Positions 8,163-16,945 are shown, numbered from the stretch's first letter. The stretch is 29,412 bases of DNA from an uncultured Propionivibrio sp. (GCA_938040985.1 CALHZD010000146.1:1-29412); one strand, 5' to 3'. A program made the numbers and translations. The notes: generated from the letters alone by a model not told the origin.

Positions 8163-9140
8163 TTACTTCTCCAGCGCCTTGATTTTGTCGATGTTGTTCT
8201 GGCCGACTGTCTTGGCCAGTTGTTTATACACGCTCTGGGTCGCTTCCATAAAAGGCTTGCGGTCGACGTCGATAACCTCAATCTTGCCGGTGGCTTTGAT
8301 TTTGTCCCAGAACGCCTGATCCTCTTTCTCGGAAAGCTGGCGTTGCCAGGCGATGGCTTCGTTCGCCGCAGACTGGATGATCTCCTGCTGCGCCGGCGTC
8401 AGTTTTTTCCACGCTGTCATTGAGATCAGCACGGGTTCGGGGGCGTAGGCGTGACCGGTCAGCGAAGCATACTTCTGAACTTCATAGAAGCGCTTGGTGA
8501 AAATATGCGCGCTGGGGTTTTCCTGACCATCGACCGTACCCTGTTGCAGCGCGGAATACAGCTCCGCGAAAGCCATGGGCGTTGGCGAAGCGCCCAATGC
8601 CTTGATCATCTCGACGTATACCTTGTTGTTCATCACGCGGATTTTCAGCCCTTTCATGTCGGCGGGCGACTTGACCGGGCGGACATTGTTGGTCAGGTGG
8701 CGAATCCCGTTTTCCATATAGCCGAGCAGCTTGATGCCTTTGGCTTCAAGCGGTTTGCCCAGTTCCATGCCGACCGTATCGAGGGCTTTGTAGGCGTGCG
8801 CGCGATCCTTGAACAGGAACGGCATGTCGAAAATCGCCATTTGCGGCTGAAAGGTGCCCAGCTCGGCGGTGCCGGTCAGCGTCATGTCGACCGTGCCGTA
8901 GATCAGCCCTTCGATCAACTCTTTCTGCGCGCCCAACTGGGAGGAGGGAAAGACCTTGATCTCAATCTCGCCGTTCGATTTTTTCTTGACGAGTTCGGCG
9001 AAGTGGTCGGCGCCCATGGCATAGGGATTAGTTTTTTCGGCAATGTGGCCCAGTTTGAGCACCATGCCCGAAGCAAACGCCAGCGATGAGGAAAACAGCG
9101 TAACCAGGAAGGCGGAAAGATATTTCGAACGCTTTTGCAT
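8163..9140 (-). CDS. dctP: TRAP transporter substrate-binding protein (DctP family)
   Basis: A 325-residue periplasmic binding protein. The N-terminus is a signal peptide (MQKRSKY, hydrophobic core, SLAFA before SGMVLKLGH; cleavage near residue 23). Next come the family's HFAELVKKKSNGEIEIKVFP and SSQLGAQKELIEGL segments. The conserved arginine-bearing RPVKSPADMKGLKIRVM region (about 150-170) holds the arginine that in this family contacts the ligand carboxylate. GTVDGQENP near residue 205 is also typical. The start at 9140 has AGAGG about 5 nt upstream. It is first in the dctP-dctQ-dctM operon. The substrate is probably a C4-dicarboxylate or other carboxylic acid, but the sequence does not fix which one. 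Confidence 0.94.
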   Translation of the reverse strand: MQKRSKYLSAFLVTLFSSSLAFASGMVLKLGHIAEKTNPYAMGADHFAELVKKKSNGEIEIKVFPSSQLGAQKELIEGLIYGTVDMTLTGTAELGTFQPQMAIFDMPFLFKDRAHAYKALDTVGMELGKPLEAKGIKLLGYMENGIRHLTNNVRPVKSPADMKGLKIRVMNNKVYVEMIKALGASPTPMAFAELYSALQQGTVDGQENPSAHIFTKRFYEVQKYASLTGHAYAPEPVLISMTAWKKLTPAQQEIIQSAANEAIAWQRQLSEKEDQAFWDKIKATGKIEVIDVDRKPFMEATQSVYKQLAKTVGQNNIDKIKALEK

Positions 9141-9499
9141 AATTACCTCTAATCTGTTGGTCTGATGGAAAACGGCCGTACCGGTCTGCCACTGCCACTA
9201 CTGCTGCAACTCCGGCACGGTATGGCTTCTGTCCTGTCATGCCGCAAATGCAGATTGACGATAGCACGCCCGCCAGTTCATAGACAATACTGCGGCGAGG
9301 TGTTTTTTCGATGTGTTGCGATCGCCCATTCGTCGGCGGCTGTGAATCTGTGAATGGGTTCTTGCAGACTTTGGAACAACAAAAACCGTGCATGCGCATT
9401 CCGGCGCCGGTAATCCGTCAAACGCACCTTCCGGGAAACGGTTGGACCGGACGCGGCGGACAGCCGGGAATGGTCGGGCGGCGGATTACGCACCGTCGG
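9141..9499. other. Upstream region of dctP
   Basis: About 360 bp that should hold the dctP promoter on the minus strand. I found neither a convincing sigma70 pair nor a properly spaced sigma54 pair; GTGCCGGAGTTGCA on the minus strand near 9200-9220 is suggestive of -24/-12 but has the wrong spacing. The plus-strand part near 9420-9500 may include more of the decayed dctP gene described next, too degraded to align by eye. Confidence 0.35.
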
Positions 9500-9660
9500 C
9501 AATCAATGATTGCTGGAGCGTCAGGGCGTAGGCGGAATCGCTGACCGGCGCCGCCAAGCTGAGCGCCGTTCAGCCGCAAGTGGCGATCTTTGAGATGCCA
9601 CTTCTGTTTCATTCGCTGTTTCATCCGCAGCGGAAAGGCGTTTTTAAACTGGCCGCTTCC
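9500..9660 (+). pseudogene. Decayed fragment of a second DctP-type binding-protein gene
   Basis: From 9541 the plus strand translates as LTGAAKLSAVQPQ followed by VAIFEMPLLF. This aligns without gaps to LTGTAELGTFQPQ / MAIFDMPFLF of the intact dctP in this window, with 15 of 23 residues identical. Immediately upstream in another frame (about 9509-9543) I read GNQ, a stop, LLE and then VGGI, which resembles the preceding family segment (LGNxxELLEGxxxG), so at least one frameshift and one stop are present. After about 9630 similarity fades. There is no start, signal peptide or C-terminal domain. The fragment points the opposite way to the intact dctP, and its amino-acid differences mark it as a diverged paralogue, not a recent local duplication. 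It abuts the 3' end of waaA. Confidence 0.65.
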
Positions 9661-9717
9661 GCGTCAGCGCCGGAACAGCCAAAACCGGCAAAACCACGGC
9701 CGGCGAGGCTGTGCCTG

Positions 9718-11019
9718 CTAGCCGTTGTTTCCCATCAACGTGTGAACCAGCGCCACGGTGCGCGCGGTTGCGCCGCGGTGCGCCTGGCTGAAGGCGCGGG
9801 CGGCCGCCCGCATCCTGTCGAGCGCTGCATGATCGTCCAGCAGAAGCGCCGCTGCACGGGCGGCCGCGTCAACGCTGCCGATCTGCTGTGCCGCGCCGCA
9901 GGCCAGCGCATCCTCGGTCGCCTGAGCGAAATTGTACGTATGCGGGCCAACCAGCACCGGACAGCCGCAGGCTGCGGCCTCGATCAGATTCTGCCCGCCG
10001 AAAGGCAGCAGTGTGCCGCCGATCAGCGCCAGATCGGCGAGCGTGAAATAAGCCGGCATTTCCCCCATGCTGTCGCCCAGCCAGAGACGGGTCGCGGCGT
10101 CCGGCAGGCCGCTGCTGCGCCGGCGGCTGTTGATGCCGCGCGAGGCAAGCATAGCGGCGATTTCATCGAAGCGTTCCGGATGACGGGGCACGAGAACAAG
10201 CAGCGCTTCCGGCGGCAGCGCCTGGAGAAAGGCGTCGACGATCAGCGTTTCCTCGCCCTCGCGGGTGCTGGCGGCGAGGCAGACGGGGCGTCGGCCGATC
10301 GCTGTGCGCCAGCTTTTGCCAAGCGCAATTTTTTCCGGCGCGGGGTCGACGTCGAATTTGAGGTTGCCGAAGCTGCGAACATTTTCGGCGCCGATGGCGG
10401 CCAGCCGCTCGGCATCGGCCGGGGTTTGCGCGGCAACGGCGGCCAGTTGCCGCATCATCGGCCGCACCAGCGACGCGAAACGCAGATAACCTCGCTGCGA
10501 ATGCGCGGAAAGACGGGCATTGATCAGCAAAATCGGTATTTGTTGCGCCTGGCCGATGGCGATCAGGTTCGGCCAGAGTTCCGTCTCCATGAGCAGGCCG
10601 ATTTGCGGGCGGAAATGCCGGAAAAAACGGCAGCAGGCGCCCGGCAGATCGTAGGGCAGGTAGGCCTGATGCAGGCGCGCGCCGTATTTGGCAAGCAGTT
10701 CACGACCCGTCGCGCGGCCGGTCGGCGTCATGTGCGTCAGCAAAAGTTCGTGCCTGGGGAAGGCGGCAAGCAGGGCGCGAATCAAGGGATCGGCCGCGCG
10801 CGTTTCGCCGACCGAGACGACGTGCAGCCAGAGCAGACGCGGCGGCGCGGTGTGCGCATAGAAACCGTAGCGTTCGCCCAGATGATGCAGGTATTCCGGC
10901 TGCCGGCGCGCCCGCCAGAGCAGGCGCAGCCAGATCAGCGGCTGGATGAGCATAAACAGCAGGGTATAAATCAGGCGGGGCATGGGTGGCTTCGGGGATT
11001 GGGTGGGGTGCTTCGTCAC
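9718..11019 (-). CDS. waaA: 3-deoxy-D-manno-octulosonic acid (Kdo) transferase
   Basis: WaaA (KdtA) attaches Kdo from CMP-Kdo to lipid A precursor at the cytoplasmic face of the inner membrane. The protein is 433 residues from the GTG at 11019, which overlaps the waaC stop (GTGA). An ATG at 10983 (residue 13) gives the more typical N-terminus, MPRLIYTLL, and may be the true start; neither has a strong Shine-Dalgarno site. The membrane anchor is at about 14-36. The acceptor-domain motif GETRA is at 71-75 (its glutamate is the expected catalytic base), METELWPN at 144-151, and the GT-B donor-site motif GGQNLIEAA at 341-349. It is co-transcribed after waaC. Confidence 0.95.
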   Translation of the reverse strand: MTKHPTQSPKPPMPRLIYTLLFMLIQPLIWLRLLWRARRQPEYLHHLGERYGFYAHTAPPRLLWLHVVSVGETRAADPLIRALLAAFPRHELLLTHMTPTGRATGRELLAKYGARLHQAYLPYDLPGACCRFFRHFRPQIGLLMETELWPNLIAIGQAQQIPILLINARLSAHSQRGYLRFASLVRPMMRQLAAVAAQTPADAERLAAIGAENVRSFGNLKFDVDPAPEKIALGKSWRTAIGRRPVCLAASTREGEETLIVDAFLQALPPEALLVLVPRHPERFDEIAAMLASRGINSRRRSSGLPDAATRLWLGDSMGEMPAYFTLADLALIGGTLLPFGGQNLIEAAACGCPVLVGPHTYNFAQATEDALACGAAQQIGSVDAAARAAALLLDDHAALDRMRAAARAFSQAHRGATARTVALVHTLMGNNG

Positions 11020-12101
11020 GTTGGCGAGAACCTCGCCGCCAAGGCCTGCTCTGCGGCAGCAAGAACGTCGGCGACGCTCGGCGGCGCGCCCTTGCCGCCG
11101 AGATTACGGGCAAAGCCCGCGCCGAGCACGCCGGTCAGCGCCGGATCGGTGGCCGTATAGAGCGCAATCGTTGGCGTGCGCAGCGCCGCAGCCAGATGCG
11201 CCAGCCCCGTATCGACGCCGATGCAGAGGCGGGCGTGGCCGAGCAATGCGGCCAGATCGCGCAGGCTGGAGGGCGGAGCGACACGGGCAGCGGGAATGCC
11301 GGACGCGATGCGTTCCGCCCGCTGCCGTTCGGCGGCGTTGCCGGCGGGCAATACCGGCGTCAGGCCGCGCTGACTTAACGCTTGCCCGACTTCGCGCCAG
11401 CGGGCTTCTTCCCACAGCTTGTCCGGGCGGCTGGTGGCCGTGAGCAAAACGGCATAGTGAACGATATGGGCGCCGCCGGGCGCACTGCTCAGCCAGGGAA
11501 ATTCCATTGCCGGCGGGCGGAGGCCGTAATCGAGCGGCAAGGGGCTGGCGAGCGGGGGCGGGAAAGTGGCTGCGGCAATTTCAGGGGATATCGTGGCTTT
11601 AGGATGCCGCGCCGCGCCGGAAGCGTCCAAGGCGCCCAGCGCCAGCGCGGCGAGCCGGCGATTGCGCTCGACGGCGTGCAGATGGGTAGGAACGACGAAC
11701 GTGCGGTCATAAAAACAGGCGGCCAGCGGCTCACGCGCCACTTCTCGCGCGTAACCGAGCGTTTCGCCCAGCGCCTGACGGGCGATCAGCGCGCTTTTGA
11801 TCAGCCCCTGCGTATCGAAGATGGCATCGTAAGTTTGCGCCCGCAGCCGTTGGCGGGCGGCGCGGATTTCCCGCCCGAGTGTCGACCAGTGTGCCGGTTG
11901 GCAGAGCAACTTGCGCCAGCGGCGGACAGCGACGGGAATGACTTCTTGAACGGCCGGATGCAGGCGCGGAATGTCGGCAAACGCCTCTTCGACGCACCAG
12001 TCGATTCGCGCGTCGGGAAAACGGCGGGACAGATCGCTGGCGACCGGCAGGTTGTGTACAACATCGCCGAGTGAGGAGGTCTTGACCAACAAAATACGCA
12101 T
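11016..12101 (-). CDS. waaC: Lipopolysaccharide heptosyltransferase I
   Basis: A 361-residue GT9-family enzyme that transfers the first L-glycero-D-manno-heptose onto Kdo of the LPS inner core. The N-terminus MRILLVKTSSLGDVVHNLPV is diagnostic, with the catalytic-base aspartate at position 13. SRPDKLW near 224-230 carries the expected lysine of the donor site, and DTGLAHLAAAL at 297-307 is the nucleotide-heptose binding motif. WaaC rather than WaaF is favoured by the start motif and by the pairing with waaA. Overlap with waaA (GTGA) implies translational coupling. The upstream 164 bp is shared with the divergent rfbB. Confidence 0.92.
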   Translation of the reverse strand: MRILLVKTSSLGDVVHNLPVASDLSRRFPDARIDWCVEEAFADIPRLHPAVQEVIPVAVRRWRKLLCQPAHWSTLGREIRAARQRLRAQTYDAIFDTQGLIKSALIARQALGETLGYAREVAREPLAACFYDRTFVVPTHLHAVERNRRLAALALGALDASGAARHPKATISPEIAAATFPPPLASPLPLDYGLRPPAMEFPWLSSAPGGAHIVHYAVLLTATSRPDKLWEEARWREVGQALSQRGLTPVLPAGNAAERQRAERIASGIPAARVAPPSSLRDLAALLGHARLCIGVDTGLAHLAAALRTPTIALYTATDPALTGVLGAGFARNLGGKGAPPSVADVLAAAEQALAARFSPT

Positions 12102-12175
12102 CAGCGGGTAAAATATCGGCAGGGGATTTGCGTGGGCGCCTGTTTATATTGCGCATGGCGCTGAAAACGCTGCGC

Positions 12176-12204
12176 ATTATATCGGGGATTGGGGGTTGCC
12201 TTTT
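12176..12204 (-). promoter_or_regulatory. Possible sigma70 promoter for waaC-waaA
   Basis: On the minus strand a perfect TATAAT occurs at 12181-12176. The -35 position 17 nt upstream (AAAAGG) is poor. Transcription would start near 12169, about 70 nt ahead of waaC. This rests on the -10 box alone. Confidence 0.3.
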
Positions 12205-12265
12205 GACTCGGCACCCCGGATTTTCTGATGACCTGAGTTTCTAAAAACACGAGAAAGGCCTGAAC

Positions 12266-13333
12266 GTGATACTTGTCACCGGCGGCGCCGGTTTCATCGG
12301 CGCCAATTTTATTCTGGACTGGCTGCGCGCGGGCGATGAGCCGGTCATCAACCTGGACAAACTGACCTACGCCGGCAATCTGGAAAACTTGGCCGAACTG
12401 GTCGGGGATCCGCGCTATGCTTTCGTGCAGGGCGACATCTGCGACAAAGCCCTGGTTGAGCGGCTGTTCCGGCAGCATACGCCGCGGGCGGTGATCAATT
12501 TTGCCGCCGAAAGCCACGTCGATCGCTCGATTCACGGGCCGGGAGAATTCATCCAGACCAATATCTTGGGCACGTTCAATCTGCTCGAATGCGCGCGCGC
12601 CTATTTTGGCGGCCTGGATGAAGCGGCGCGCAAGGCGTTTCGTTTCCTGCACGTATCCACCGACGAGGTGTACGGCTCGCTGGACAAGGATGACCCGGCT
12701 TTCACGGAACGTCACCGCTATGAACCCAACAGCCCGTATTCCGCGTCCAAGGCGGCGTCCGACCATCTCGTGCGCGCCTATTGCCATACCTACGGCTTGC
12801 CAGCGCTGACCACCAACTGCTCGAATAATTACGGCCCCTACCAGTTCCCCGAAAAACTGATTCCGCTGATGATCGTTAATGCGCTGGCCGGCAAATCCCT
12901 GCCGATTTACGGCGACGGCCAGCAGATCCGGGACTGGCTCTATGTCGGCGACCATTGCGCCGCCATCCGGCGCGTGCTGGCAGCCGGACAGCCGGGAGAA
13001 ACCTACAACATCGGCGGCTGGAACGAGAAGCCCAATCTCGACATCGTGCACGCCGTCTGCGCGCTGCTCGACGAGTTGCGCCCGCGCGCCGACGGCAATT
13101 CCTACCGCGAGCAGATTAGTTACGTGACCGACCGCCCCGGCCATGACCGGCGCTACGCGATCGACGCGACCCGCATCGGACGCGAGCTTGGCTGGCAGCC
13201 GCAGGAAACCTTTGAAACCGGCATTCGCAAGACGGTTGCCTGGTATCTCGATCATCCGCAATGGATCGCCAACGTGCAGTCCGGCGCCTACCGCGAGTGG
13301 GTGGAGAAAAACTACGGCGGGCGGGTGTCATGA
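12266..13333 (+). CDS. rfbB: dTDP-glucose 4,6-dehydratase
   Basis: A 355-residue extended short-chain dehydrogenase, normal for RfbB/RmlB. It makes dTDP-4-keto-6-deoxyglucose, the second step to dTDP-L-rhamnose. The NAD-binding TGGAGFIGANF is at the start, NLDKLTYAGN at about 30-39 is specific to the family, STDEVYG near 130 supplies the catalytic Thr-Asp-Glu, and YSASK near 158 supplies the Tyr/Lys pair. The start is GTG at 12266 with GAGAAAGG upstream. A TTGACT at 12203 could be a -35 box but lacks a good -10. The stop overlaps the rfbD start (ATGA), the first of several tight junctions in rfbBDAC. Confidence 0.97.
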   Translation: MILVTGGAGFIGANFILDWLRAGDEPVINLDKLTYAGNLENLAELVGDPRYAFVQGDICDKALVERLFRQHTPRAVINFAAESHVDRSIHGPGEFIQTNILGTFNLLECARAYFGGLDEAARKAFRFLHVSTDEVYGSLDKDDPAFTERHRYEPNSPYSASKAASDHLVRAYCHTYGLPALTTNCSNNYGPYQFPEKLIPLMIVNALAGKSLPIYGDGQQIRDWLYVGDHCAAIRRVLAAGQPGETYNIGGWNEKPNLDIVHAVCALLDELRPRADGNSYREQISYVTDRPGHDRRYAIDATRIGRELGWQPQETFETGIRKTVAWYLDHPQWIANVQSGAYREWVEKNYGGRVS

Positions 13334-14235
13334 AAATTCTCCTTTTTGGCAAGGGCGGCCAGCTCGGTTGGGAATTGCAGCGGAGCCTGGCGATGCTGGG
13401 CGAACTTGTTGCGCTCGACTTCGACACGCCGGGCGAATTATGCGGCGATTTCACCAAACTTGACGGCCTTGCGGCGACCGTGCGCCAGGTCAGGCCGGAT
13501 GTCGTCGTCAATGCCGCCGCTTATACGGCCGTCGATAAGGCCGAGTCCGAACCGGAACTGGCGCGCCGGATCAATGCCGAAGCGCCGGGCGCGCTTGCCG
13601 ATGCGGCCGAAGCAATCGGCGCCTGGTTCGTTCATTACTCAACCGATTACGTGTTTGACGGCAGCGGTGAGCGCCCCTGGCGGGAAGAGGATGCGACGAA
13701 CCCGCTCAGCGTCTATGGACAGACCAAGCGCGACGGCGAAGTCGCCGCCGCCCGCTGCCGCAAGCATCTTATCTTCCGCACCAGCTGGGTTTATGCCGCA
13801 CGCGGCGGCAATTTCATCCGCACCATGCTTAAACTGGCGCAGGAACGCGAGCGCCTGACCGTGATCGATGATCAGGTCGGCGCGCCTACCGGCGCCGATC
13901 TGCTGGCCGATGTGACGGCGCACGCCGTGCGTGCGGCATGTGCCGCGCCGGCGCGTTCTGATCTTGCCGGCCTTTACCATCTGGCGGCGAGCGGCGAGAC
14001 TTCCTGGTACGGCTATGCCCGTCTGATCATCGAACAGGCGCGCGCGGCCGGGTTGCCGGTGCGGGTCGCGCCGGATGCGGTCGTGCCGATTCCGACCGAG
14101 GCTTATCCGCTGCCCGCGCCGCGGCCGCGTAATTCCCGGCTTGATACGTCCAAACTGCGGGAGGCCTATGACCTGGTTCTGCCTGACTGGCGCAGCGGCG
14201 TTCTGCGGGCGTTGACCGAAATCTTGAATCAATGA
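13330..14235 (+). CDS. rfbD: dTDP-4-dehydrorhamnose reductase
   Basis: A 301-residue NAD(P)H-dependent reductase that completes dTDP-L-rhamnose. It starts at the ATG overlapping the rfbB stop. Visible motifs are FGKGGQLGWEL (nucleotide binding, residues 6-16), the VNAAAYTAVDKAE block near 60-72, YSTDYVFDG near 103, and YGQTKRDGE with the catalytic Tyr/Lys near 130. Near the C-terminus, RPRNSRLD is typical of the family. It lies second in rfbBDAC, although it catalyses the last pathway step. Confidence 0.96.
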   Translation: MKILLFGKGGQLGWELQRSLAMLGELVALDFDTPGELCGDFTKLDGLAATVRQVRPDVVVNAAAYTAVDKAESEPELARRINAEAPGALADAAEAIGAWFVHYSTDYVFDGSGERPWREEDATNPLSVYGQTKRDGEVAAARCRKHLIFRTSWVYAARGGNFIRTMLKLAQERERLTVIDDQVGAPTGADLLADVTAHAVRAACAAPARSDLAGLYHLAASGETSWYGYARLIIEQARAAGLPVRVAPDAVVPIPTEAYPLPAPRPRNSRLDTSKLREAYDLVLPDWRSGVLRALTEILNQ

Positions 14236-14260
14236 TCGACACCCGCGCAGGAAATCTCCC

Positions 14261-15157
14261 ATGACCTCCATGAACCATCGTAAAGGCATCATTCTTGCCG
14301 GCGGCTCCGGCACCCGGCTCTATCCGGCAACGCAGGTCGTCTCCAAGCAACTGCTGCCTATTTTTGATAAGCCGATGATTTATTACCCGCTCAGTACGCT
14401 GATGCTGGCGGGCATACGCGACATTCTGGTCATCTCCACGCCGCAGGACACGCCGCGTTTTGAACAGCTGCTTGGTTGCGGCGAGCAGTGGGGCATCCGC
14501 ATCGAATATGCGGTGCAGCCCTCGCCCGACGGCTTGGCGCAAGCCTTTCTGATCGGCGAATCGTTTGTCGGCGATGCGCCCTCGGCGCTTGTGCTGGGCG
14601 ACAATATTTTCTACGGGCATGATTTCGCCCGCCTGCTGCGCGAGGCTGACGCCCAACGCGAAGGCGCGACCGTTTTTGCCTATCCGGTGACCGACCCCGA
14701 ACGCTACGGCGTCGTCGAGTTCGATGAAAAATGGCAGGCCATCAGCCTGGAGGAAAAGCCGAAAGCGCCGCGTTCGCGCTACGCCGTGACCGGGCTGTAT
14801 TTTTACGATCGGCAGGTCGTCGAGCTGGCCAAGAGCGTCAAACCCTCGGCGCGCGGCGAGCTGGAAATCACCGACCTCAACCGGCTGTATCTTGAGCGCG
14901 GTCAGCTCAGCGTCAAGACGCTGGGGCGCGGCTATGCCTGGCTCGATACCGGCACGCATGAGTCCATGCTTGATGCCAGCCAGTTCATTCATACCATTGA
15001 GCGCCGCCAGGGGCTAAAAGTTGCCTGCCCGGAAGAAATCGCCTGGCGCAACGGCTGGATTGACGCCCGTCAGCTGGAAAGCATGGCGCAGGCGCTTGCC
15101 AAGTTGGGATATGGCCAGTATCTGCTCGGCCTGTTCCGGGACAAAATTCTGCCATGA
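14261..15157 (+). CDS. rfbA: Glucose-1-phosphate thymidylyltransferase
   Basis: A 298-residue nucleotidyltransferase that joins dTTP and glucose-1-phosphate to make dTDP-glucose, the first step of the pathway and usually inhibited by dTDP-rhamnose. The signature GGSGTRLYPAT and SKQLLPIFDKPM fill residues 11-37. LGDNIFYG (about 110) and the YGVVEFD and EEKPKAPRS segments follow. The start is ATG 14261, with another ATG three codons on; both are compatible with the family. It lies 25 nt after rfbD and 10 nt before rfbC. Confidence 0.96.
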   Translation: MTSMNHRKGIILAGGSGTRLYPATQVVSKQLLPIFDKPMIYYPLSTLMLAGIRDILVISTPQDTPRFEQLLGCGEQWGIRIEYAVQPSPDGLAQAFLIGESFVGDAPSALVLGDNIFYGHDFARLLREADAQREGATVFAYPVTDPERYGVVEFDEKWQAISLEEKPKAPRSRYAVTGLYFYDRQVVELAKSVKPSARGELEITDLNRLYLERGQLSVKTLGRGYAWLDTGTHESMLDASQFIHTIERRQGLKVACPEEIAWRNGWIDARQLESMAQALAKLGYGQYLLGLFRDKILP

Positions 15158-15167
15158 GGACGCAGCC

Positions 15168-15713
15168 ATGAAAGTCACCCCGCTGGCGATTCCCGACGTG
15201 CTGTGCATCGAGCCGCAGGTGTTTGGCGATGCGCGCGGCTTCTTTTTCGAGAGCTTCAACCGGCAAAGCTTTCAACAGGCGACCGGTCTCAAGGTCGATT
15301 TTGTCCAGGACAATCACTCGCGCAGCGCCCGACATGTTCTGCGCGGCCTGCACTATCAGCTACCGCCACGGGCGCAAGGCAAACTGGTGCGCGTCGTCGT
15401 TGGGGAAGTTTTTGATGTGGCCGTCGACATCCGTCCGCAATCGGCCACTTTCGGCGCCTGGGTCGGCGAAACGCTTTCGGCGGAAAACAAGCGCCAGCTA
15501 TGGATTCCGCCCGGATTCGCCCACGGTTTCCTGGTGCTCAGCGAAGCGGCCGAGTTTCTCTACAAGACGACCGATTACTGGGCGCCGGAACTGGAGCGCT
15601 GCATCCGCTGGGACGATCCGCAGCTGAACATCCGCTGGCCGCTTTCCGCCGCGCCGCAGGTGTCGGCCAAAGATGCGACGGGCGCCGCTTTCGCATCGCT
15701 GCGGTCGCGGTGA
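15168..15713 (+). CDS. rfbC: dTDP-4-dehydrorhamnose 3,5-epimerase
   Basis: A 181-residue cupin-fold epimerase of normal length. It epimerises C3 and C5 of the 4-keto-6-deoxy sugar. DARGFFFESFN (about 22-32), the DNHSRS segment, and RGLHYQ with the catalytic histidine near residue 63 are visible. GKLVRVV supplies the basic residue and IPPGFAHGF the C-terminal half of the site. The start at 15168 (GAGGACGCAGCC-ATG) is preferred over longer in-frame extensions that overlap rfbA. gspF follows after only 23 nt with no terminator. Confidence 0.96.
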   Translation: MKVTPLAIPDVLCIEPQVFGDARGFFFESFNRQSFQQATGLKVDFVQDNHSRSARHVLRGLHYQLPPRAQGKLVRVVVGEVFDVAVDIRPQSATFGAWVGETLSAENKRQLWIPPGFAHGFLVLSEAAEFLYKTTDYWAPELERCIRWDDPQLNIRWPLSAAPQVSAKDATGAAFASLRSR

Positions 15714-15736
15714 TCTAGAAATTTTCTGCATCAATC

Positions 15737-16945
15737 ATGTTATTTTCCTATCGCGCGCTCGATGCTTCCGGCGCTGTTCGGCAAGGCGCAATTGAAGCCT
15801 CCGGCGAGGCGGAGGCTCTGGAGTCGCTGCAGGAAAAAGGTCAGATTCCGCTGGAACTGAAAGCGCAGACGGTTGCGGAGAGCCATCGCAAAGTCATCTC
15901 CGGTGCGCAGAAGATCCGCCATACCGATGTGGTCGCCTTTGTTCGCGAACTTGCAACGCTCCTGAAATCCGGCGTGGGCTTGTCCGACGCATTCTCAACC
16001 CTGCTGGAGACGACCGATCATCCGCGCATGAAAGAATCGCTCTCGCGCCTTAATGCGGCGGTGTTGGCGGGCGAACGTTTTTCTGCGGCGCTGGAAAAAT
16101 CGGACTTCGGGCTGCCGCAGTATGTGCATGCGCTGGCGCGCGCGGGCGAAGCCACCGGCGACCTTGGCAATGCGCTGGCCAGAAGCGCCGATCAGCTTGA
16201 ATTTGAAGAAAAAATGAAGAACGAGGCGCGTGAAGCGCTGACCTATCCGATGATTCTGGTGTTTACCGGCATCGTCGCCATCAGCTTCATTTTTGCTTTC
16301 GTCGTTCCCCGTTTTGCGGGCATGTTCCAGGGGCGCAAGGTCGATTTGCCTTTGTTGTCCCAATGGGTGCTCGGTACGGGCGTGTATGTCCATGATCACT
16401 GGTTGGGCGTGCTGTTCGGATTTGCCGGCGTTGCCGTGGGCGCTTATCTGCTTTTCCGGAGCCGCGCAGCCAGGCAGCATATAGCGCATATTTCTGCACG
16501 GCTGCCTATCATCTCCGGCTGGATTGCCGGCGCGGAAACGACACGCTGGACCTCAATGCTTGCCGTGCTGGTGCAGAGCAAGGTGCCCATCCTGATGTGT
16601 ATGGACCTGGCGGCGCTTTCGGTACTGCTGCCGGAAAATGCAAGCCGGTTGCGCAGTGTCCAAGACGATGTTCGCCGCGGCAAGCGTCTTTCCTCGGCGA
16701 TAGAAGAGCGGCGCTTGCTGGAGGGGGCTTCCTTGACGATGCTGAAAGTCGGCGAAAAATCCGGCCAACTTGGCGCGATGCTGGAGCATGTGGCAAGCTA
16801 CACATCCGATAAGCACCGTGCCTTGCAGCGCAGCGTCGTGGCGCTGATCGAACCGGTCAGTATTCTCGTCATCGGCCTCGTATTGGGCGTTATCATGGTC
16901 GGTGTCGTGATGGCCATGACCAGTCTTACCGAGATCAAACTATGA
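15737..16945 (+). CDS. gspF: Type II secretion inner-membrane platform protein GspF
   Basis: A 402-residue polytopic protein of the GspF/PilC family, normal length. It forms the inner-membrane platform that links the cytoplasmic ATPase to pseudopilus assembly. It opens with the standard YRALDASGAVRQGAIEA motif and contains two homologous T2SSF domains (about residues 65-190 and 265-390), each with the GE-x-TG-x-L / GEKSGQL block, and three membrane segments near 165-190, 215-240 and 370-395. The start at 15737 has no clear Shine-Dalgarno site, so it may depend on translation from rfbC. It overlaps gspG by 4 nt (ATGA). No gspE ATPase gene precedes it. Confidence 0.95.
   Translation: MLFSYRALDASGAVRQGAIEASGEAEALESLQEKGQIPLELKAQTVAESHRKVISGAQKIRHTDVVAFVRELATLLKSGVGLSDAFSTLLETTDHPRMKESLSRLNAAVLAGERFSAALEKSDFGLPQYVHALARAGEATGDLGNALARSADQLEFEEKMKNEAREALTYPMILVFTGIVAISFIFAFVVPRFAGMFQGRKVDLPLLSQWVLGTGVYVHDHWLGVLFGFAGVAVGAYLLFRSRAARQHIAHISARLPIISGWIAGAETTRWTSMLAVLVQSKVPILMCMDLAALSVLLPENASRLRSVQDDVRRGKRLSSAIEERRLLEGASLTMLKVGEKSGQLGAMLEHVASYTSDKHRALQRSVVALIEPVSILVIGLVLGVIMVGVVMAMTSLTEIKL

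Noticed and set aside
9580..11160. 526-residue open frame on the plus strand across waaA
   Set aside because: Only its first ten or so residues (the dctP relic) resemble protein; the rest is antisense to waaA and of shadow composition.
12203..12231. sigma70 promoter for rfbB
   Set aside because: TTGACT at 12203-12208 is a fair -35 box, but the sequence 17 nt downstream (TGATGA) does not resemble a -10 box.
12101..13261. 386-residue minus-strand frame across rfbB
   Set aside because: It is antisense to a textbook RfbB and shows no motif.
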